Positions 1-8,497 of a stretch of 64,000 nucleotides of DNA are shown piece by piece. Made by a program: the position numbers and the translations under genes. Location: the NCBI RefSeq assembly GCF_000429345.1, contig NZ_AUBR01000006.1, positions 1 through 64,000 of the forward strand, in the 5' to 3' direction. Within the stretch, counting starts at the first letter, position 1. Every line of letters begins with the position of its first letter. The stretch comes from Desulfovirgula thermocuniculi DSM 16036 (lineage in GTDB: Bacteria; Bacillota; Desulfotomaculia; Desulfotomaculales; Desulfovirgulaceae). Under the pieces are notes generated by a model. The model saw nothing but the letters and a program-made list of their open reading frames with translations, was not told the DNA's origin and ran no database searches.

Positions 1-1
1 A

Positions 2-106
2 GGTATTGACAACGCTTTCATAGATACAGTCCTTTGTATTACTACTTTTCTTGCCGGCACTCTTGCGGCACTAAAGCTGAGAAAGAGGTATTTTATGGCA
101 GCATAG
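2..106 (+). CDS. C-terminal tail of an unidentified, probably membrane protein (partial)
   Basis: An open frame enters at the window edge and runs 34 codons to a TAG at 104-106. It reads as a hydrophobic stretch (ITTFLAGTLAALKL) followed by a basic end (KLRKRYFMAA), as in the last transmembrane helix of a transporter. The protein is too short to place in a family. Its base composition is more A+T-rich than the phage genes to its right, so it is probably not part of the phage head module. The frame could also be chance, since only its end is visible. Confidence 0.3.
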   Translation, partial: GIDNAFIDTVLCITTFLAGTLAALKLRKRYFMAA

Positions 107-164
107 CCACTCTGCTCTTCCTCTCATGCAAGGCACATTATAGCAGCGTCTATAAGGGGGTGGT

Positions 165-245
165 ATGCTCTCTTTTCTGTTAATTATTACCATGATGCTT
201 TTTTTAGACCTGGGGAATGGCCTTAAAAAGACAAAGGATCCCTGA
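165..245 (+). CDS. possible 26-residue hydrophobic peptide
   Basis: An ATG at 165 lies just after a good ribosome binding site (AGGGGGTGG, 155-163) and opens 26 codons ending at TGA 243-245. The peptide has a hydrophobic N-terminal half (MLSFLLIITMMLFL) and a charged end. No family is recognised. It is reported because the ribosome site is convincing; the stretch may equally be the remains of a longer gene or non-coding. Positions 107-272 hold nothing else I can support. Confidence 0.2.
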   Translation: MLSFLLIITMMLFLDLGNGLKKTKDP

Positions 246-272
246 AATAGCTATAATTGCCTTGTTCACCCA

Positions 273-1127
273 TTGCCTGCTATGAGTTTTGCAGGTTGCT
301 CCGCTACTGACAACCACCTGTGGACGGTTGAAAAGCGGTATACGCCTCGCAAAGGTGCGTCACAGAAATACAAGACCGTCACGGTTAGCACGGACGAAAT
401 CGCTAGGAGCGTAACCTATGGCGGACGGCCACGGTACCGAATCAAAGTGGCCGATCCTCTCCGGTTTGACCCAAAACCCCTGCCCATCGACCCTTACGTC
501 TTGGGCGTTTGGCTGGGGGACGGTCGCAATAACAGAGGAGCCATCGTCATCGAAAAAGGCGACCTCGAAATCGTCCGTGAAATCGAGAAGAGAGGGTATG
601 CATTTTCCCCTCATTACTCTGCCAAGCAAAACCTCGTTTACGGGACAATCCTTGGCATTCGCACGGTCCTGCGGCAAATGGGGCTGATCGAGAACAAGCA
701 TATCCCGGACGTTTACAAGATGGCTAGCGTTGAGCAGCGTATGGACCTGCTTCGCGGGTTGATGGATACGGATGGGACCGTCACTAAGTCAGGTGAGTGC
801 AGGTTCGTATCAACCTGCAAACGGCTTGCCAGGGACGTGTATGAACTCCTGCTCGGCCTTGGGTTTAAGGCTCACATCCGGCCAGCGCCAACTAATGGCC
901 GTAGCGACGCTTGGATCATTACGTTCAAGGCTTACCATGACAGGCCGGTGTTTTGCCTTTCTCGCAAGCGAGAGAGACAAATTCGGCGCAACGGCCTCAG
1001 TACAAAGGCTCAGTATCGTTGGATCGTGGCAGTTGAGGAAGTCGAACCGAGGCCGGCGCGCTGCATCGCGGTGGACAGTCCATCCCACCTGTTCCTGGCT
1101 GGCGATCGGCTTATCCCGACGCACAAC
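273..1127 (+). other. intein with LAGLIDADG homing endonuclease, block A missing
   Basis: This is the intein segment inside the terminase frame. Its C-terminal junction is precise: His284-Asn285 followed by Thr286 as the +1 extein residue (boundary 1127/1128). The insertion site, just before TKRDQA, falls in the conserved terminase ATPase motif, a typical conserved site for inteins. Block B, two dodecapeptide motifs and block F are visible. The N-terminal ~50-60 residues expected before block B are absent. Confidence 0.85.
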
Positions 1128-2396
1128 ACCAAGCGGGATCAGGCCAAGATCGTTTGGGATGAAGCCGCCAACATGGTAAAGAGGTCCCCGGCCCTGGCTA
1201 AGCGGGTCAAGGTCCTTTCCGGTAAGGCCAACATGCACATAACGGAAACCAGGTCGAAATTCGAGCCTCTGGGCGCCGACGCCGATACCCTGGACGGGCT
1301 CAACGTTCACGGGGCAATTGTGGACGAGCTCCATGCCCATAAAACTAGGGCGGTCTGGGACGTGCTGGAAACGGCCACGGGGGCCCGCCGGCAGCCGCTC
1401 ATGTTCGCGATAACGACGGCCGGGACGGACCAGAACTCGATCTGCTACGAACTGCATGAGTACGCAGCTGGCATCCTGAAAGGTACGGTCCAGGACGACA
1501 CGTTTTTTGCCTACATCGCCACAATTGACGAGGGCGACGACTGGGCCGATCCGAAGGCATGGGCGAAGGCCAATCCAAACCTGGGCGTTTCGGTTAAGCT
1601 GGACGACCTTGAGCGCAAGTGCGAGAAGGCGAAGAAGCTGCCGGCCGCGCAGAACACTTTCTTGCGGCTGCACTTGAACGTCTGGACCCAACAGGTCAAC
1701 AGGTGGATAGACCTGGCGCTCTGGGACGAGCAGGCCGGCATCGTTGTAGAGGAAGAATTGAGGGGCCGCATTTGTTACGGCGGCCTGGACCTTTCCAGCG
1801 TCCAAGACATTACCGCTTGGGTATTGGTCTTTCCGCATGAAGACGACCCAGAGACGGTGGATGTACTCTGCCGCTTTTGGGTGCCGGAGGCCAGGCTGCA
1901 TGACGACCACAACCGTTACCGCGACCAGTACAGGGCCTGGGCGAGGCAAGGGTACTTGAAGGTTATACCCGGAAATGTCATAGATTACAGCTTTATCAAA
2001 GCACAAGTACTGAAAGACGCGCAAACCTTCAGGTTGGTGGATCTCAACATTGACCGCTTGTTCCAATCGCACCAGTTGGCCGTAGAGCTAATGGAGGAAG
2101 GTCTGACGGTGGTCGGTATGGGGCAGGGGTTCACTTCAATGGCTGCCCCAATGAAGGAATTCGGGCGCAGGCTATTGGCGAGGAAAATAAGGCATGGCGG
2201 CAATCCGGTTCTGCGGTGGATGGCTGATAATGTGGCTGTTAAACAAGATGCCGCTGGCAACCTCAAACCAGACAAGGCCAGCAGCCAAGGAAAAATTGAC
2301 GGGATTGTGGCCCTCGTGATGGCCCTGGACAGGGCAATGAGGCACGAGCAGCCGAGGCGGTCGGTGTACGAGGAGAGGGGAATATTGACGCTCTAA
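273..2396 (+). CDS. terL: large terminase subunit, N-terminally truncated, with intein (C-terminal part)
   Basis: The terminase large subunit packages phage DNA into the prohead with an ATPase and a nuclease domain. Residues 1-285 are intein: block B (SATDNHLW, 10-17), LAGLIDADG motifs at about 75-85 (YVLGVWLGDGR) and 159-168 (LLRGLMDTDG), and the C-terminal splice motif ending THN before Thr286. Residues 286-707 are terminase: TKRDQA at the join, Walker-B-like IVDELHAH (~345), then a RuvC-like nuclease with GGLDLSS and a conserved end (DNVAVKQDA, KIDGIVALVMA). Intein block A with its catalytic Cys1 and the Walker A half of the terminase are missing. The frame is closed by TGA at 243-245, so TTG 273 is only a formal start. 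As it stands the protein cannot splice in cis or package DNA. Confidence 0.85.
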   Translation: MPAMSFAGCSATDNHLWTVEKRYTPRKGASQKYKTVTVSTDEIARSVTYGGRPRYRIKVADPLRFDPKPLPIDPYVLGVWLGDGRNNRGAIVIEKGDLEIVREIEKRGYAFSPHYSAKQNLVYGTILGIRTVLRQMGLIENKHIPDVYKMASVEQRMDLLRGLMDTDGTVTKSGECRFVSTCKRLARDVYELLLGLGFKAHIRPAPTNGRSDAWIITFKAYHDRPVFCLSRKRERQIRRNGLSTKAQYRWIVAVEEVEPRPARCIAVDSPSHLFLAGDRLIPTHNTKRDQAKIVWDEAANMVKRSPALAKRVKVLSGKANMHITETRSKFEPLGADADTLDGLNVHGAIVDELHAHKTRAVWDVLETATGARRQPLMFAITTAGTDQNSICYELHEYAAGILKGTVQDDTFFAYIATIDEGDDWADPKAWAKANPNLGVSVKLDDLERKCEKAKKLPAAQNTFLRLHLNVWTQQVNRWIDLALWDEQAGIVVEEELRGRICYGGLDLSSVQDITAWVLVFPHEDDPETVDVLCRFWVPEARLHDDHNRYRDQYRAWARQGYLKVIPGNVIDYSFIKAQVLKDAQTFRLVDLNIDRLFQSHQLAVELMEEGLTVVGMGQGFTSMAAPMKEFGRRLLARKIRHGGNPVLRWMADNVAVKQDAAGNLKPDKASSQGKIDGIVALVMALDRAMRHEQPRRSVYEERGILTL

Positions 2397-2410
2397 GGGT
2401 GGTTGGTAAG

Positions 2411-2584
2411 GTGATCAAAGCAAAAATAACCGAAGATCACATTCGTGAAGTCTGCCTTATGGCAGGCTTTTGTATGCTAACATACGGGATTTGGCTTATT
2501 TACCCGCCTGCTGCCTGGATTGTGGGTGGCTTAATTTTGATATGGCTCGGCATACCGCCAAAGCCGCCAAAGGGTGAGCGTTGA
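2411..2584 (+). CDS. small two-helix membrane protein between terminase and portal
   Basis: A 57-residue protein if started at GTG 2411, which has GGGTGG about 8 bases upstream; a longer start at GTG 2399 lies too near the terminase stop to have a ribosome site. It carries two hydrophobic segments (CLMAGFCMLTYGIWLIY and WIVGGLILIWLGI) separated by a proline turn, and a basic proline-rich tail (PPKPPKGER). Small membrane proteins at this position occur in Firmicute prophages, but I do not recognise a function. It sits 14 bases after the terminase stop and ends just before the portal gene. Confidence 0.55.
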   Translation: MIKAKITEDHIREVCLMAGFCMLTYGIWLIYPPAAWIVGGLILIWLGIPPKPPKGER

Positions 2585-2585
2585 G

Positions 2586-3899
2586 ATGGGGCTGCTGTCG
2601 AGGCTTTTAATCAAGAACTATACGATGGAAGATTTCAACCGTGACGTCAAGGCGTGGCTAGGAGTAGGACAGGTGACGATGGCGGGAGTAAGAGTTAGCG
2701 AAGAAACTGCGATGCGGTACGTCACGGTGTACTCGTGCGTGCGCGTGCTGGCGGAAACGCTGGCTTCACTTCCGCTTTTCGTATACAAGGAACGCCCAGG
2801 TGGAGGAAGCGACAAAGCACGAGACCACCCTGTTTACGGTCTGCTGCACGACTTACCGAACGACGAAATGACTTCCCTCACTTGGCGGGAAACGATGATG
2901 GGTCACCTAGTGCTTTCCGGGAACTGTTATTCGATTATTACTCACAACCGGCGCGGGCAGCCGGTGGATCTTTATCCCGTTGGGTGGCACTTTGTCGAGC
3001 CTAAGAGGAACAGGGATACAGGGAAAATTGAGTACCACATCAACGACCGTGGAAAAATAGAGGTTTTTCCTGCCGAGAAAGTCTTCCACATCCCTGGTCT
3101 CGGCTATGACGGCATAAGAGGGTATTCACCTATCCGCATGGCTCAGGAGGCCATAGGGCTGGGGTTGGCGGCTACAGAGTTCGCAGCGAGGTTTTACGCC
3201 CAGGGAATGAACATAGGTGGAATATTGGAGCATCCCGGGCAACTGAGCGATAAGGCTTACGAGCGCCTCAGAAAGTCCATTGAGGAGCGCGGGGCGGGTT
3301 TAGCCAATGCCTGGCGTCCCCTTATTTTGGAAGAGGGGATGAAGTGGACGCGGATCCCGATGCCGCTGACGGATGCCCAGTTCATCGAGACGAGGAAACT
3401 CAATCGAGACGAAATATGCGGTCTGTTCCGCGTGCCCCCGCACATGATAGCAAACCTTGAACGCGCAACGTTCAGCAATATCGAGCATATGTCTATAGAG
3501 TTTGTCATGTACACCATGTTACCTTGGGTGAAGCGCTGGGAGCAAACAATCAACTGGAAACTCTTTACTAAGCAGGAACGCGAGCAGGGTTATTACGCCA
3601 AGTTTAACTTATCAGGCTTGCTCCGCGGTGATGCTAAGAGCCGGGCCGAAGCGCTACACATAATGCGACAAAATGGTGTAATCAACGCTGACGAATGGCG
3701 CGAAATGGAAGAGATGAACCCGATTGAGGATGGTAGCGGCAAGGTTTACCTGGTCAATGGCAACATGGTGCCGGTCAGCAGCATAGGGCAGGTTGAAACT
3801 ACAAAGGACCAGGCTGCTGGACAAAAACAAAACGAGCCTCCAGGTAAGATGAGGCCAGAGATATTTATCAGGCAATTGAAGGGAGGTGAACTGGGTTGA
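2586..3899 (+). CDS. phage portal protein, HK97 family
   Basis: The portal forms the dodecameric ring at one capsid vertex through which DNA enters. About 437 residues, normal for the HK97 portal family, with the expected features TVYSCVRVLAETLASLPL near the N-terminus, GHLVLSGNCYSII, the IRGYSPIRMA segment, FAARFYAQGM and the region FRVPPHMIANLERATFSN. ATG 2586 is chosen because AGGGTGAG (2571-2578) lies 7 bases upstream; a GTG at 2574 would overlap the preceding gene and has a poorer ribosome site. It follows the terminase and precedes the prohead protease, the standard head order. Confidence 0.93.
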   Translation: MGLLSRLLIKNYTMEDFNRDVKAWLGVGQVTMAGVRVSEETAMRYVTVYSCVRVLAETLASLPLFVYKERPGGGSDKARDHPVYGLLHDLPNDEMTSLTWRETMMGHLVLSGNCYSIITHNRRGQPVDLYPVGWHFVEPKRNRDTGKIEYHINDRGKIEVFPAEKVFHIPGLGYDGIRGYSPIRMAQEAIGLGLAATEFAARFYAQGMNIGGILEHPGQLSDKAYERLRKSIEERGAGLANAWRPLILEEGMKWTRIPMPLTDAQFIETRKLNRDEICGLFRVPPHMIANLERATFSNIEHMSIEFVMYTMLPWVKRWEQTINWKLFTKQEREQGYYAKFNLSGLLRGDAKSRAEALHIMRQNGVINADEWREMEEMNPIEDGSGKVYLVNGNMVPVSSIGQVETTKDQAAGQKQNEPPGKMRPEIFIRQLKGGELG

Positions 3900-5260
3900 A
3901 AAAGTTCTGGCGTTTCCGGGCTGCAACAGATAACCCCAATATCGGCGAGCTCCTGCTCTACGGCACTATCGGAAGTGAAACCTGGTGGGGGGACGAGGTG
4001 ACGCCGAAGCAGTTTAAGGCCGATTTAGATGCCTTAGGTAACGTGGAGGAAATCAGAGTTTTTATTAACAGCGATGGCGGTGACCTGTTCGCTGGCCAGG
4101 CTATTTACAGCATGCTCAAGCGGCACAAAGCGAAAAAGACCGTGTATATTGATGGTCTTGCCGCTTCGGTAGCATCGGCGATAGCCATGGCTGGCGATGT
4201 GGTTTACATGCCGCGCAATGCCATGATGATGATTCACAATCCCTGGACCATCGCTATGGGCACCGCTGAGGACTTCCGCAAACTGGCCGATGATATGGAC
4301 CGTATACGAGAAACGCTCATTACGGTCTACCAGGACAAAAGCGGCCTTGAGCGGGAGAGGATCATCGAGATGATGGATGCCGAGACCTGGTTGACTGCTG
4401 AGGAGGCGGTCGAGTTGGGTTTCGCTGACGAGATTGAAGAAACAAGAGGGCTTGCGGCGTCCCTGGAAGGTGGATACCTGGTTATAAACGGCCAAAGGTT
4501 CGACCTGCGGCGTTACCGCAATGCACCGAAGTTTAATTTCGTGCCGAAGATAATGGCAGGTGTGGTTCCCAAGGACGTTTCTAGGGAGAAAGCGCCCGAG
4601 GACGAGCCATGGGAGGCACCAGCCCTATCGGACTTTACGGATAAATCCTGGGACGAGTTATCCGATAACGAGAAGCGCCGCATCGCGGGTCACTTCGCCT
4701 GGGCCGCCGCAATGCCGCCGGAAAAGTATGGCGACTTAAAGCTGCCGCACCATCGTCCCAAAGATGGCGCCGTGGTATGGCACGGTGTCGCCAACGCAGC
4801 GGCGAGGTTGCCGCAGACGGATATACCGGATGAAGACGTGCCGAAGGTACAGAACCACCTCGGTAGCCACTACCGGCAATTCGGTCGCACTCCACCGTGG
4901 GAGGAGCAGGAGGATTCCTGGCGTGAGTACGTACAGGTTAGTAAAGCTCTGCGGTGTGGCGACCTCGAACCTGAACTAGTTATAAGGTGGCTGGCGCTTC
5001 ACCGGCAGCTCTTCCCGGAACCCAGGAACGAGGGACGGGTACTATCTGCTGCTAACGAACATCGCATCAGGCAGGCGAGGGATCTTTTAAACGAGGTCCT
5101 GGATCAGCTAGCGAAGGACAAAGACGGACAATCTGGTCAAACCGGAGGCCAGAATAGGGCCCATAAAGCGGTTACCAGCCACCTGGTTTCTGGGCACCAA
5201 CTGCTGCCTTTGTACCAGGCGCAGGTGATAGTAAACAAGAACAAGATTGGAGGTTGGTGA
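3896..5260 (+). CDS. ClpP-type prohead maturation protease with C-terminal extra domain
   Basis: A serine protease that removes scaffold or capsid delta domains during head maturation. Residues ~15-185 are a ClpP/S14 fold with oxyanion-side GGDLFAGQAI, nucleophile Ser91 (GLAASVASA) and His114 (MIHNPW). Residues ~245-345 form a second module (DKSWDELSDNEKRRIAGHF ... LPHHRPKDG ... VQNHLGSHYR) often fused to phage proteases or capsids, role unknown. The tail is charged and partly low complexity. Start TTG 3896 overlaps the portal stop and follows a strong GGGAGGTG. At 454 residues it is roughly twice a bare ClpP-type protease because of the extension. Confidence 0.88.
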   Translation: MKKFWRFRAATDNPNIGELLLYGTIGSETWWGDEVTPKQFKADLDALGNVEEIRVFINSDGGDLFAGQAIYSMLKRHKAKKTVYIDGLAASVASAIAMAGDVVYMPRNAMMMIHNPWTIAMGTAEDFRKLADDMDRIRETLITVYQDKSGLERERIIEMMDAETWLTAEEAVELGFADEIEETRGLAASLEGGYLVINGQRFDLRRYRNAPKFNFVPKIMAGVVPKDVSREKAPEDEPWEAPALSDFTDKSWDELSDNEKRRIAGHFAWAAAMPPEKYGDLKLPHHRPKDGAVVWHGVANAAARLPQTDIPDEDVPKVQNHLGSHYRQFGRTPPWEEQEDSWREYVQVSKALRCGDLEPELVIRWLALHRQLFPEPRNEGRVLSAANEHRIRQARDLLNEVLDQLAKDKDGQSGQTGGQNRAHKAVTSHLVSGHQLLPLYQAQVIVNKNKIGGW

Positions 5261-5262
5261 AA

Positions 5263-6612
5263 ATGGAACTGAGGGAACTCAAGCAGAAGCTTGGTAGTCT
5301 TTGCGACCAGCAGGAGAAAATTTTAAGCAATGCTTTAGCCGAAAATCGTCCACTAACAGAAGAGGAGAAGGCGCAGTTCGATAGTCTGCAGGCCCAGATT
5401 GACGCTTTAAATGAAACGATCAAGGCGGCGGAGGCCGTGCAGGCTAGGGTAGATTACCTGAGCAAGCCCGAGGGGAAGCCATTCCGCCCCGATCCTGCCA
5501 TTGATGGTAGCTACAAGCAACAGGAGAAACTCGATGACGGCGGTTTCAAGAACTTGGGTGAGTTTATTTATGCCGTGCGTTTCGGTGACCCCAAAGGCCG
5601 TTTGCAACACCTTCGTCAGGGACAGGGACAAGGTGGTGGCATTGAAGTGCCGGATGCCTTCAAGGCGCAACTCATGCCCTGGCGTTTTCGCAATGAATGG
5701 AGGATGGATGAAGGCGCCAGCGGTGGTTTTGCTGTCCCTGTTCAGTTCCGGCAGGAAATGTTGATGATTAAACCGGAAGCAGCCGTCGTGCGGCCCAGGG
5801 CTACCGTCATTCCTGCCGGTGACCCGCCGGATACGATGGTTACCATCCCTGCCTTTAGCCAGGGTACCAAGGGTGTATTCGGCGGTGTAGAGGTCTACTG
5901 GGTAGGGGAAGGTACGGAGACACCGGAAACTGATGGTAAGCTCCGTGAGGTATCCCTGCAGCCGCAGGAAGTAGCAGCGCATACCGTTGTTACGGACAAG
6001 TTGCTCCGCAACTGGGAAGCTGCATCTACCTTTATCGCCACTCTGCTGCGGGGTGCGATTGCGGCTGCTGAAGACATGGCTTTCCTGCGCGGTGATGGTG
6101 TGGGTAAGCCCATAGGCGTTTTAAACGGCGCAGGCGTGTTGACTGTGAACCGTAGTGTTGCTGGGAACATAGCATACGTGGACATCGTAAACATGCTGGC
6201 CAAGCTGCTTCCGGAATCGGTAAGCCGGGCTATCTGGATCGCTAACCAGGGCACCCTGCCGAAACTTGCCACGCTTAAAGATGATGCTGGAAGGTATATT
6301 TTCATTCAGGGTGACGCTACCAAAGGAATCCCGGCAACTTTAGCTGGAATACCGATTATGTTCACCGGCAAAACGCCGACTCTCGGCAGCAAGGGCGACC
6401 TAATGCTGGTAGATCTCACTTATTACCTCATCAAAGATGGTAGCGGACCGTTTGTGGCAGCCAGTGAGCACGTCCTGTTCCGCCAAAACAAGACCGTTAT
6501 TAAGGTATTCTGGAACGTGGATGGCAAAGGTTGGGTAAACGAGCCGCTGACGTTGGAAGATGGTGTTACTAAAGTCAGTCCATATGTGGTGCTGGACGTG
6601 CCGGCGGCCTAA
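5263..6612 (+). CDS. HK97-fold major capsid protein
   Basis: About 449 residues. The first ~65 residues are a predicted coiled coil rich in E, K and Q (RELKQKLGSLCDQQEKIL, EEEKAQFDSLQAQIDALN), typical of the delta domain that acts as an internal scaffold and is removed by the protease. The HK97 fold follows: ASGGFAVPVQFRQEML, then VTIPAFSQGTKGVFGGVEV, AHTVVTDKLLRNW, AAEDMAFLRGDG and GKPIGVLNGAG. ATG 5263 is preferred because GGAGG at 5249-5253 lies 9 bases upstream; TTG 5254 and GTG 5257 in the same frame are too close to it. It directly follows its presumed protease. Confidence 0.93.
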   Translation: MELRELKQKLGSLCDQQEKILSNALAENRPLTEEEKAQFDSLQAQIDALNETIKAAEAVQARVDYLSKPEGKPFRPDPAIDGSYKQQEKLDDGGFKNLGEFIYAVRFGDPKGRLQHLRQGQGQGGGIEVPDAFKAQLMPWRFRNEWRMDEGASGGFAVPVQFRQEMLMIKPEAAVVRPRATVIPAGDPPDTMVTIPAFSQGTKGVFGGVEVYWVGEGTETPETDGKLREVSLQPQEVAAHTVVTDKLLRNWEAASTFIATLLRGAIAAAEDMAFLRGDGVGKPIGVLNGAGVLTVNRSVAGNIAYVDIVNMLAKLLPESVSRAIWIANQGTLPKLATLKDDAGRYIFIQGDATKGIPATLAGIPIMFTGKTPTLGSKGDLMLVDLTYYLIKDGSGPFVAASEHVLFRQNKTVIKVFWNVDGKGWVNEPLTLEDGVTKVSPYVVLDVPAA

Positions 6613-6634
6613 ACGATTAATTAACAATCATAAC

Positions 6635-6658
6635 GGGGAGGGGGTTTGCCCCCTCTCC
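6635..6658 (+). terminator. GC-rich hairpin after the capsid gene
   Basis: A 10-bp stem (6635-6644 with 6649-6658, one G-U pair) closes a TTTG loop in the 77-base gap after the capsid stop. There is no run of T after it, so it may act as an attenuator or RNA-stabilising element and not as a full terminator. Such a site would keep capsid mRNA more abundant than downstream messages. Confidence 0.4.
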
Positions 6659-6689
6659 TAACCAATTACGTTGAAAGGGGAGGTTTCTA

Positions 6690-7094
6690 ATGGTAGCTAA
6701 TATGAAGCTTTCCGAACTCGTGCGCGTAAAGCAAGCGATTATTCCGCAAGATATCGTAGGCGGTAAAATCAGCGCTTATTACAGCATGTCCGGCATCGGA
6801 CGCGTCCTAGCGGTGCTTACCACGGGCGTCATCGCTGAGGCAAAGAAGGCCACCATTCAATTAATGCAGGCCAAGGATGCTAATGGTACCGGTGCAAAGC
6901 CTCTTGGGAGTGCAGTAGAGAAGGTAGCCGGTGCTGGAGGAGAGGAGATTTTCCTCACGGCTGAAGCTAAAGCCACGGATCTTGACCTTGCCAACGGATA
7001 TGGTTATGTTGCGGTACAGGTGAGCAGCGACAACGCCACGGCCGTAAACGGAGCGGCGGTGCTGATTTTTGGGGACCTTGCATTCCGCGGCTGA
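6690..7094 (+). CDS. small capsid-associated protein, probable head decoration protein
   Basis: A 134-residue protein just after the major capsid gene, with a strong ribosome site (AGGGGAGG) before ATG 6690. It is rich in Ala, Gly, Val and Thr with predicted beta strands (GRVLAVLTTGVIAEAKK, NGYGYVAVQVSSDNATAVNGAAVLIFGDL) and has no catalytic motif. Size, composition and position fit a head decoration or stabilising protein. The sequence itself shows no diagnostic family signature, so the role is inferred from context. Confidence 0.55.
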   Translation: MVANMKLSELVRVKQAIIPQDIVGGKISAYYSMSGIGRVLAVLTTGVIAEAKKATIQLMQAKDANGTGAKPLGSAVEKVAGAGGEEIFLTAEAKATDLDLANGYGYVAVQVSSDNATAVNGAAVLIFGDLAFRG

Positions 7095-7108
7095 GGGAGT
7101 GAGATAAC

Positions 7109-7378
7109 GTGCCCAAGTACCGTGTAATTGCGGAATTTATTGACCTGGAAGCTGGCCAGCGCCGTTCGCCCGGAGAGGTAATAGAAGTGAGTTCGCCCGC
7201 AAGAGTTAAGAAACTGGCGGATGCGGGTGTGATCGATCCTGACGCCGTAGAAGAAACCGGGCCGGCGGATGCTCCGGAGACCGGGAACGACGGACAGCCG
7301 GCGGCAACGGCAGAGGAGCAACCGGACGCCCGGTCCGGTGCGGAGAGTCCCGACAAACCAAAGGTTAAGGAGAAATAG
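7109..7378 (+). CDS. small phage head-region protein of unknown function
   Basis: 89 residues from GTG 7109, preceded by GGGAGTGAG. The N-terminal half (YRVIAEFIDLEAGQRRSPGE ending in ARVKKLADAGVI) resembles the short SH3-like modules often found between capsid and connector genes; the C-terminal 45 residues are acidic and low in complexity (ATAEEQPDARSGAESPDKP). It sits between the decoration-type protein and the connector. I cannot assign a function. Confidence 0.6.
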   Translation: MPKYRVIAEFIDLEAGQRRSPGEVIEVSSPARVKKLADAGVIDPDAVEETGPADAPETGNDGQPAATAEEQPDARSGAESPDKPKVKEK

Positions 7379-7404
7379 GACGAACGAATAGGGGGTGACG
7401 GGCC

Positions 7405-8178
7405 TTGTTCGGGGGGCTCGTGCTTGCGGTGCCGCCAATGGCCGAGCCGGTCAGTCTGGCCGAGGCTAAGGCCTACCTGCGGGTGGATACCGCCGATGAC
7501 GACGGTCTTATCGCAACGCTGATCATTGCCGCCAGGGAGTACTGCGAGGGTTTCCAGAACAGGGCCTATATCACCCAGACCTGGCAACTGTGGCTGGACA
7601 GCTGGCCGGAAGGTAGCGAAATAAGGATTCCCAGGCCGCCGCTACAGGCGGTGAACAGCGTCAAGTATTACGGTGCCGACAACACCGAATATGTGCTATC
7701 GCCTGCTGATTACATCGTTGATAACAAATCCGAACCCGGCCGCATTGTCCTGGCCTACGGTAAAAGCTGGCCTGGCATTACCTTGCGGCCTGCCAACGCG
7801 ATATGCGTGGAGTTTGTAGCCGGATATAAATCTTATCAGGGTACGGTCAACACAGAGGGAACCTCCGTTATCAGGGTGAGCGGCGATGAGTTCAACACAA
7901 AATGGGCAAAACAAAAGACTATCGTTATAAACGGCGTGGCCTACCGCATTTCCTCGGTAACGAGCGGTGATTCGTTAACCCTGGTTGAAGCGGCTGGCAA
8001 CCAGAGCGGTGTCAGTTACGAAGCGAACGACGTACCGGAAAGAGTTAGGCAGGCCATTCTCCTCTTAGTGGGGCACTGGTATGAAACCAGGGAAATTGCC
8101 GTAGTAGGACATGTAACCGCTGAAGTTCCGTTTACTGTTAATGCTCTACTCTGGCAGGAGCGGGTGGTGCCGGTATGA
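7405..8178 (+). CDS. head-tail connector protein (HK97 gp6 / phiE125 gp8 type)
   Basis: A ring protein that docks under the portal and extends the DNA channel. The diagnostic N-terminal segment is MAEPVSLAEAKAYLRVDT then DDGLIATLIIAAREYCE, with NRAYITQTW following. At 257 residues it is longer than the minimal ~100-residue gp6 form and includes a beta-rich middle insert (~100-200). TTG 7405 follows GGGGGTGACG; an internal ATG at 7438 just before MAEPVSL is a possible alternative. The stop overlaps the next gene by four bases (ATGA). Confidence 0.85.
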   Translation: MFGGLVLAVPPMAEPVSLAEAKAYLRVDTADDDGLIATLIIAAREYCEGFQNRAYITQTWQLWLDSWPEGSEIRIPRPPLQAVNSVKYYGADNTEYVLSPADYIVDNKSEPGRIVLAYGKSWPGITLRPANAICVEFVAGYKSYQGTVNTEGTSVIRVSGDEFNTKWAKQKTIVINGVAYRISSVTSGDSLTLVEAAGNQSGVSYEANDVPERVRQAILLLVGHWYETREIAVVGHVTAEVPFTVNALLWQERVVPV

Positions 8179-8492
8179 ACGCCGGCGAACTCCGGCACCG
8201 GGTTACGTTCCAGAAGCGCAGCTTAGATCCCGCTACGGGGGGCCTCACGGCGTGGGCTGACTACGTGACGGTGTGGGCCAAGGTAGAGGACCTTTCGGGG
8301 CGTGACTATTTTCAGGCACAGATGCTTGGAGAGGCTTCTCTGGTCACGACCAGGATTACGGTTAGGTGGCGGCCAGATCTAGACCCGCATATGCGGGTGA
8401 GGTTTGGCGACAGGCTCTTTGATATAAAGGCCATCCTCGACCCTGATGGCCGCAGGAGAGTGCTGCAGGTCATGTGTGCTGAAGCAAGGTGA
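8175..8492 (+). CDS. phage head closure / head-tail joining protein
   Basis: 105 residues matching the head-tail joining family (SPP1 gp16 type): NAGELRHRVTFQKRSLD at the start, then WADYVTVWAKVEDLSGRDYF and a closing half with GDRLFDIKAILDPDGRRR. The protein closes the connector after packaging and provides the tail docking face. ATG 8175 overlaps the connector stop, which implies coupled translation. Confidence 0.88.
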   Translation: MNAGELRHRVTFQKRSLDPATGGLTAWADYVTVWAKVEDLSGRDYFQAQMLGEASLVTTRITVRWRPDLDPHMRVRFGDRLFDIKAILDPDGRRRVLQVMCAEAR

Positions 8493-8497
8493 GGTAA

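Noticed and set aside
1-272. Insertion sequence end at the left edge
   Set aside because: No transposase motif, terminal inverted repeat or target duplication is visible; too little sequence to support it.
810-2072. 420-codon minus-strand frame opposite the terminase
   Set aside because: Antisense shadow without ribosome site or recognisable motifs; the plus strand encodes clear intein and terminase motifs.
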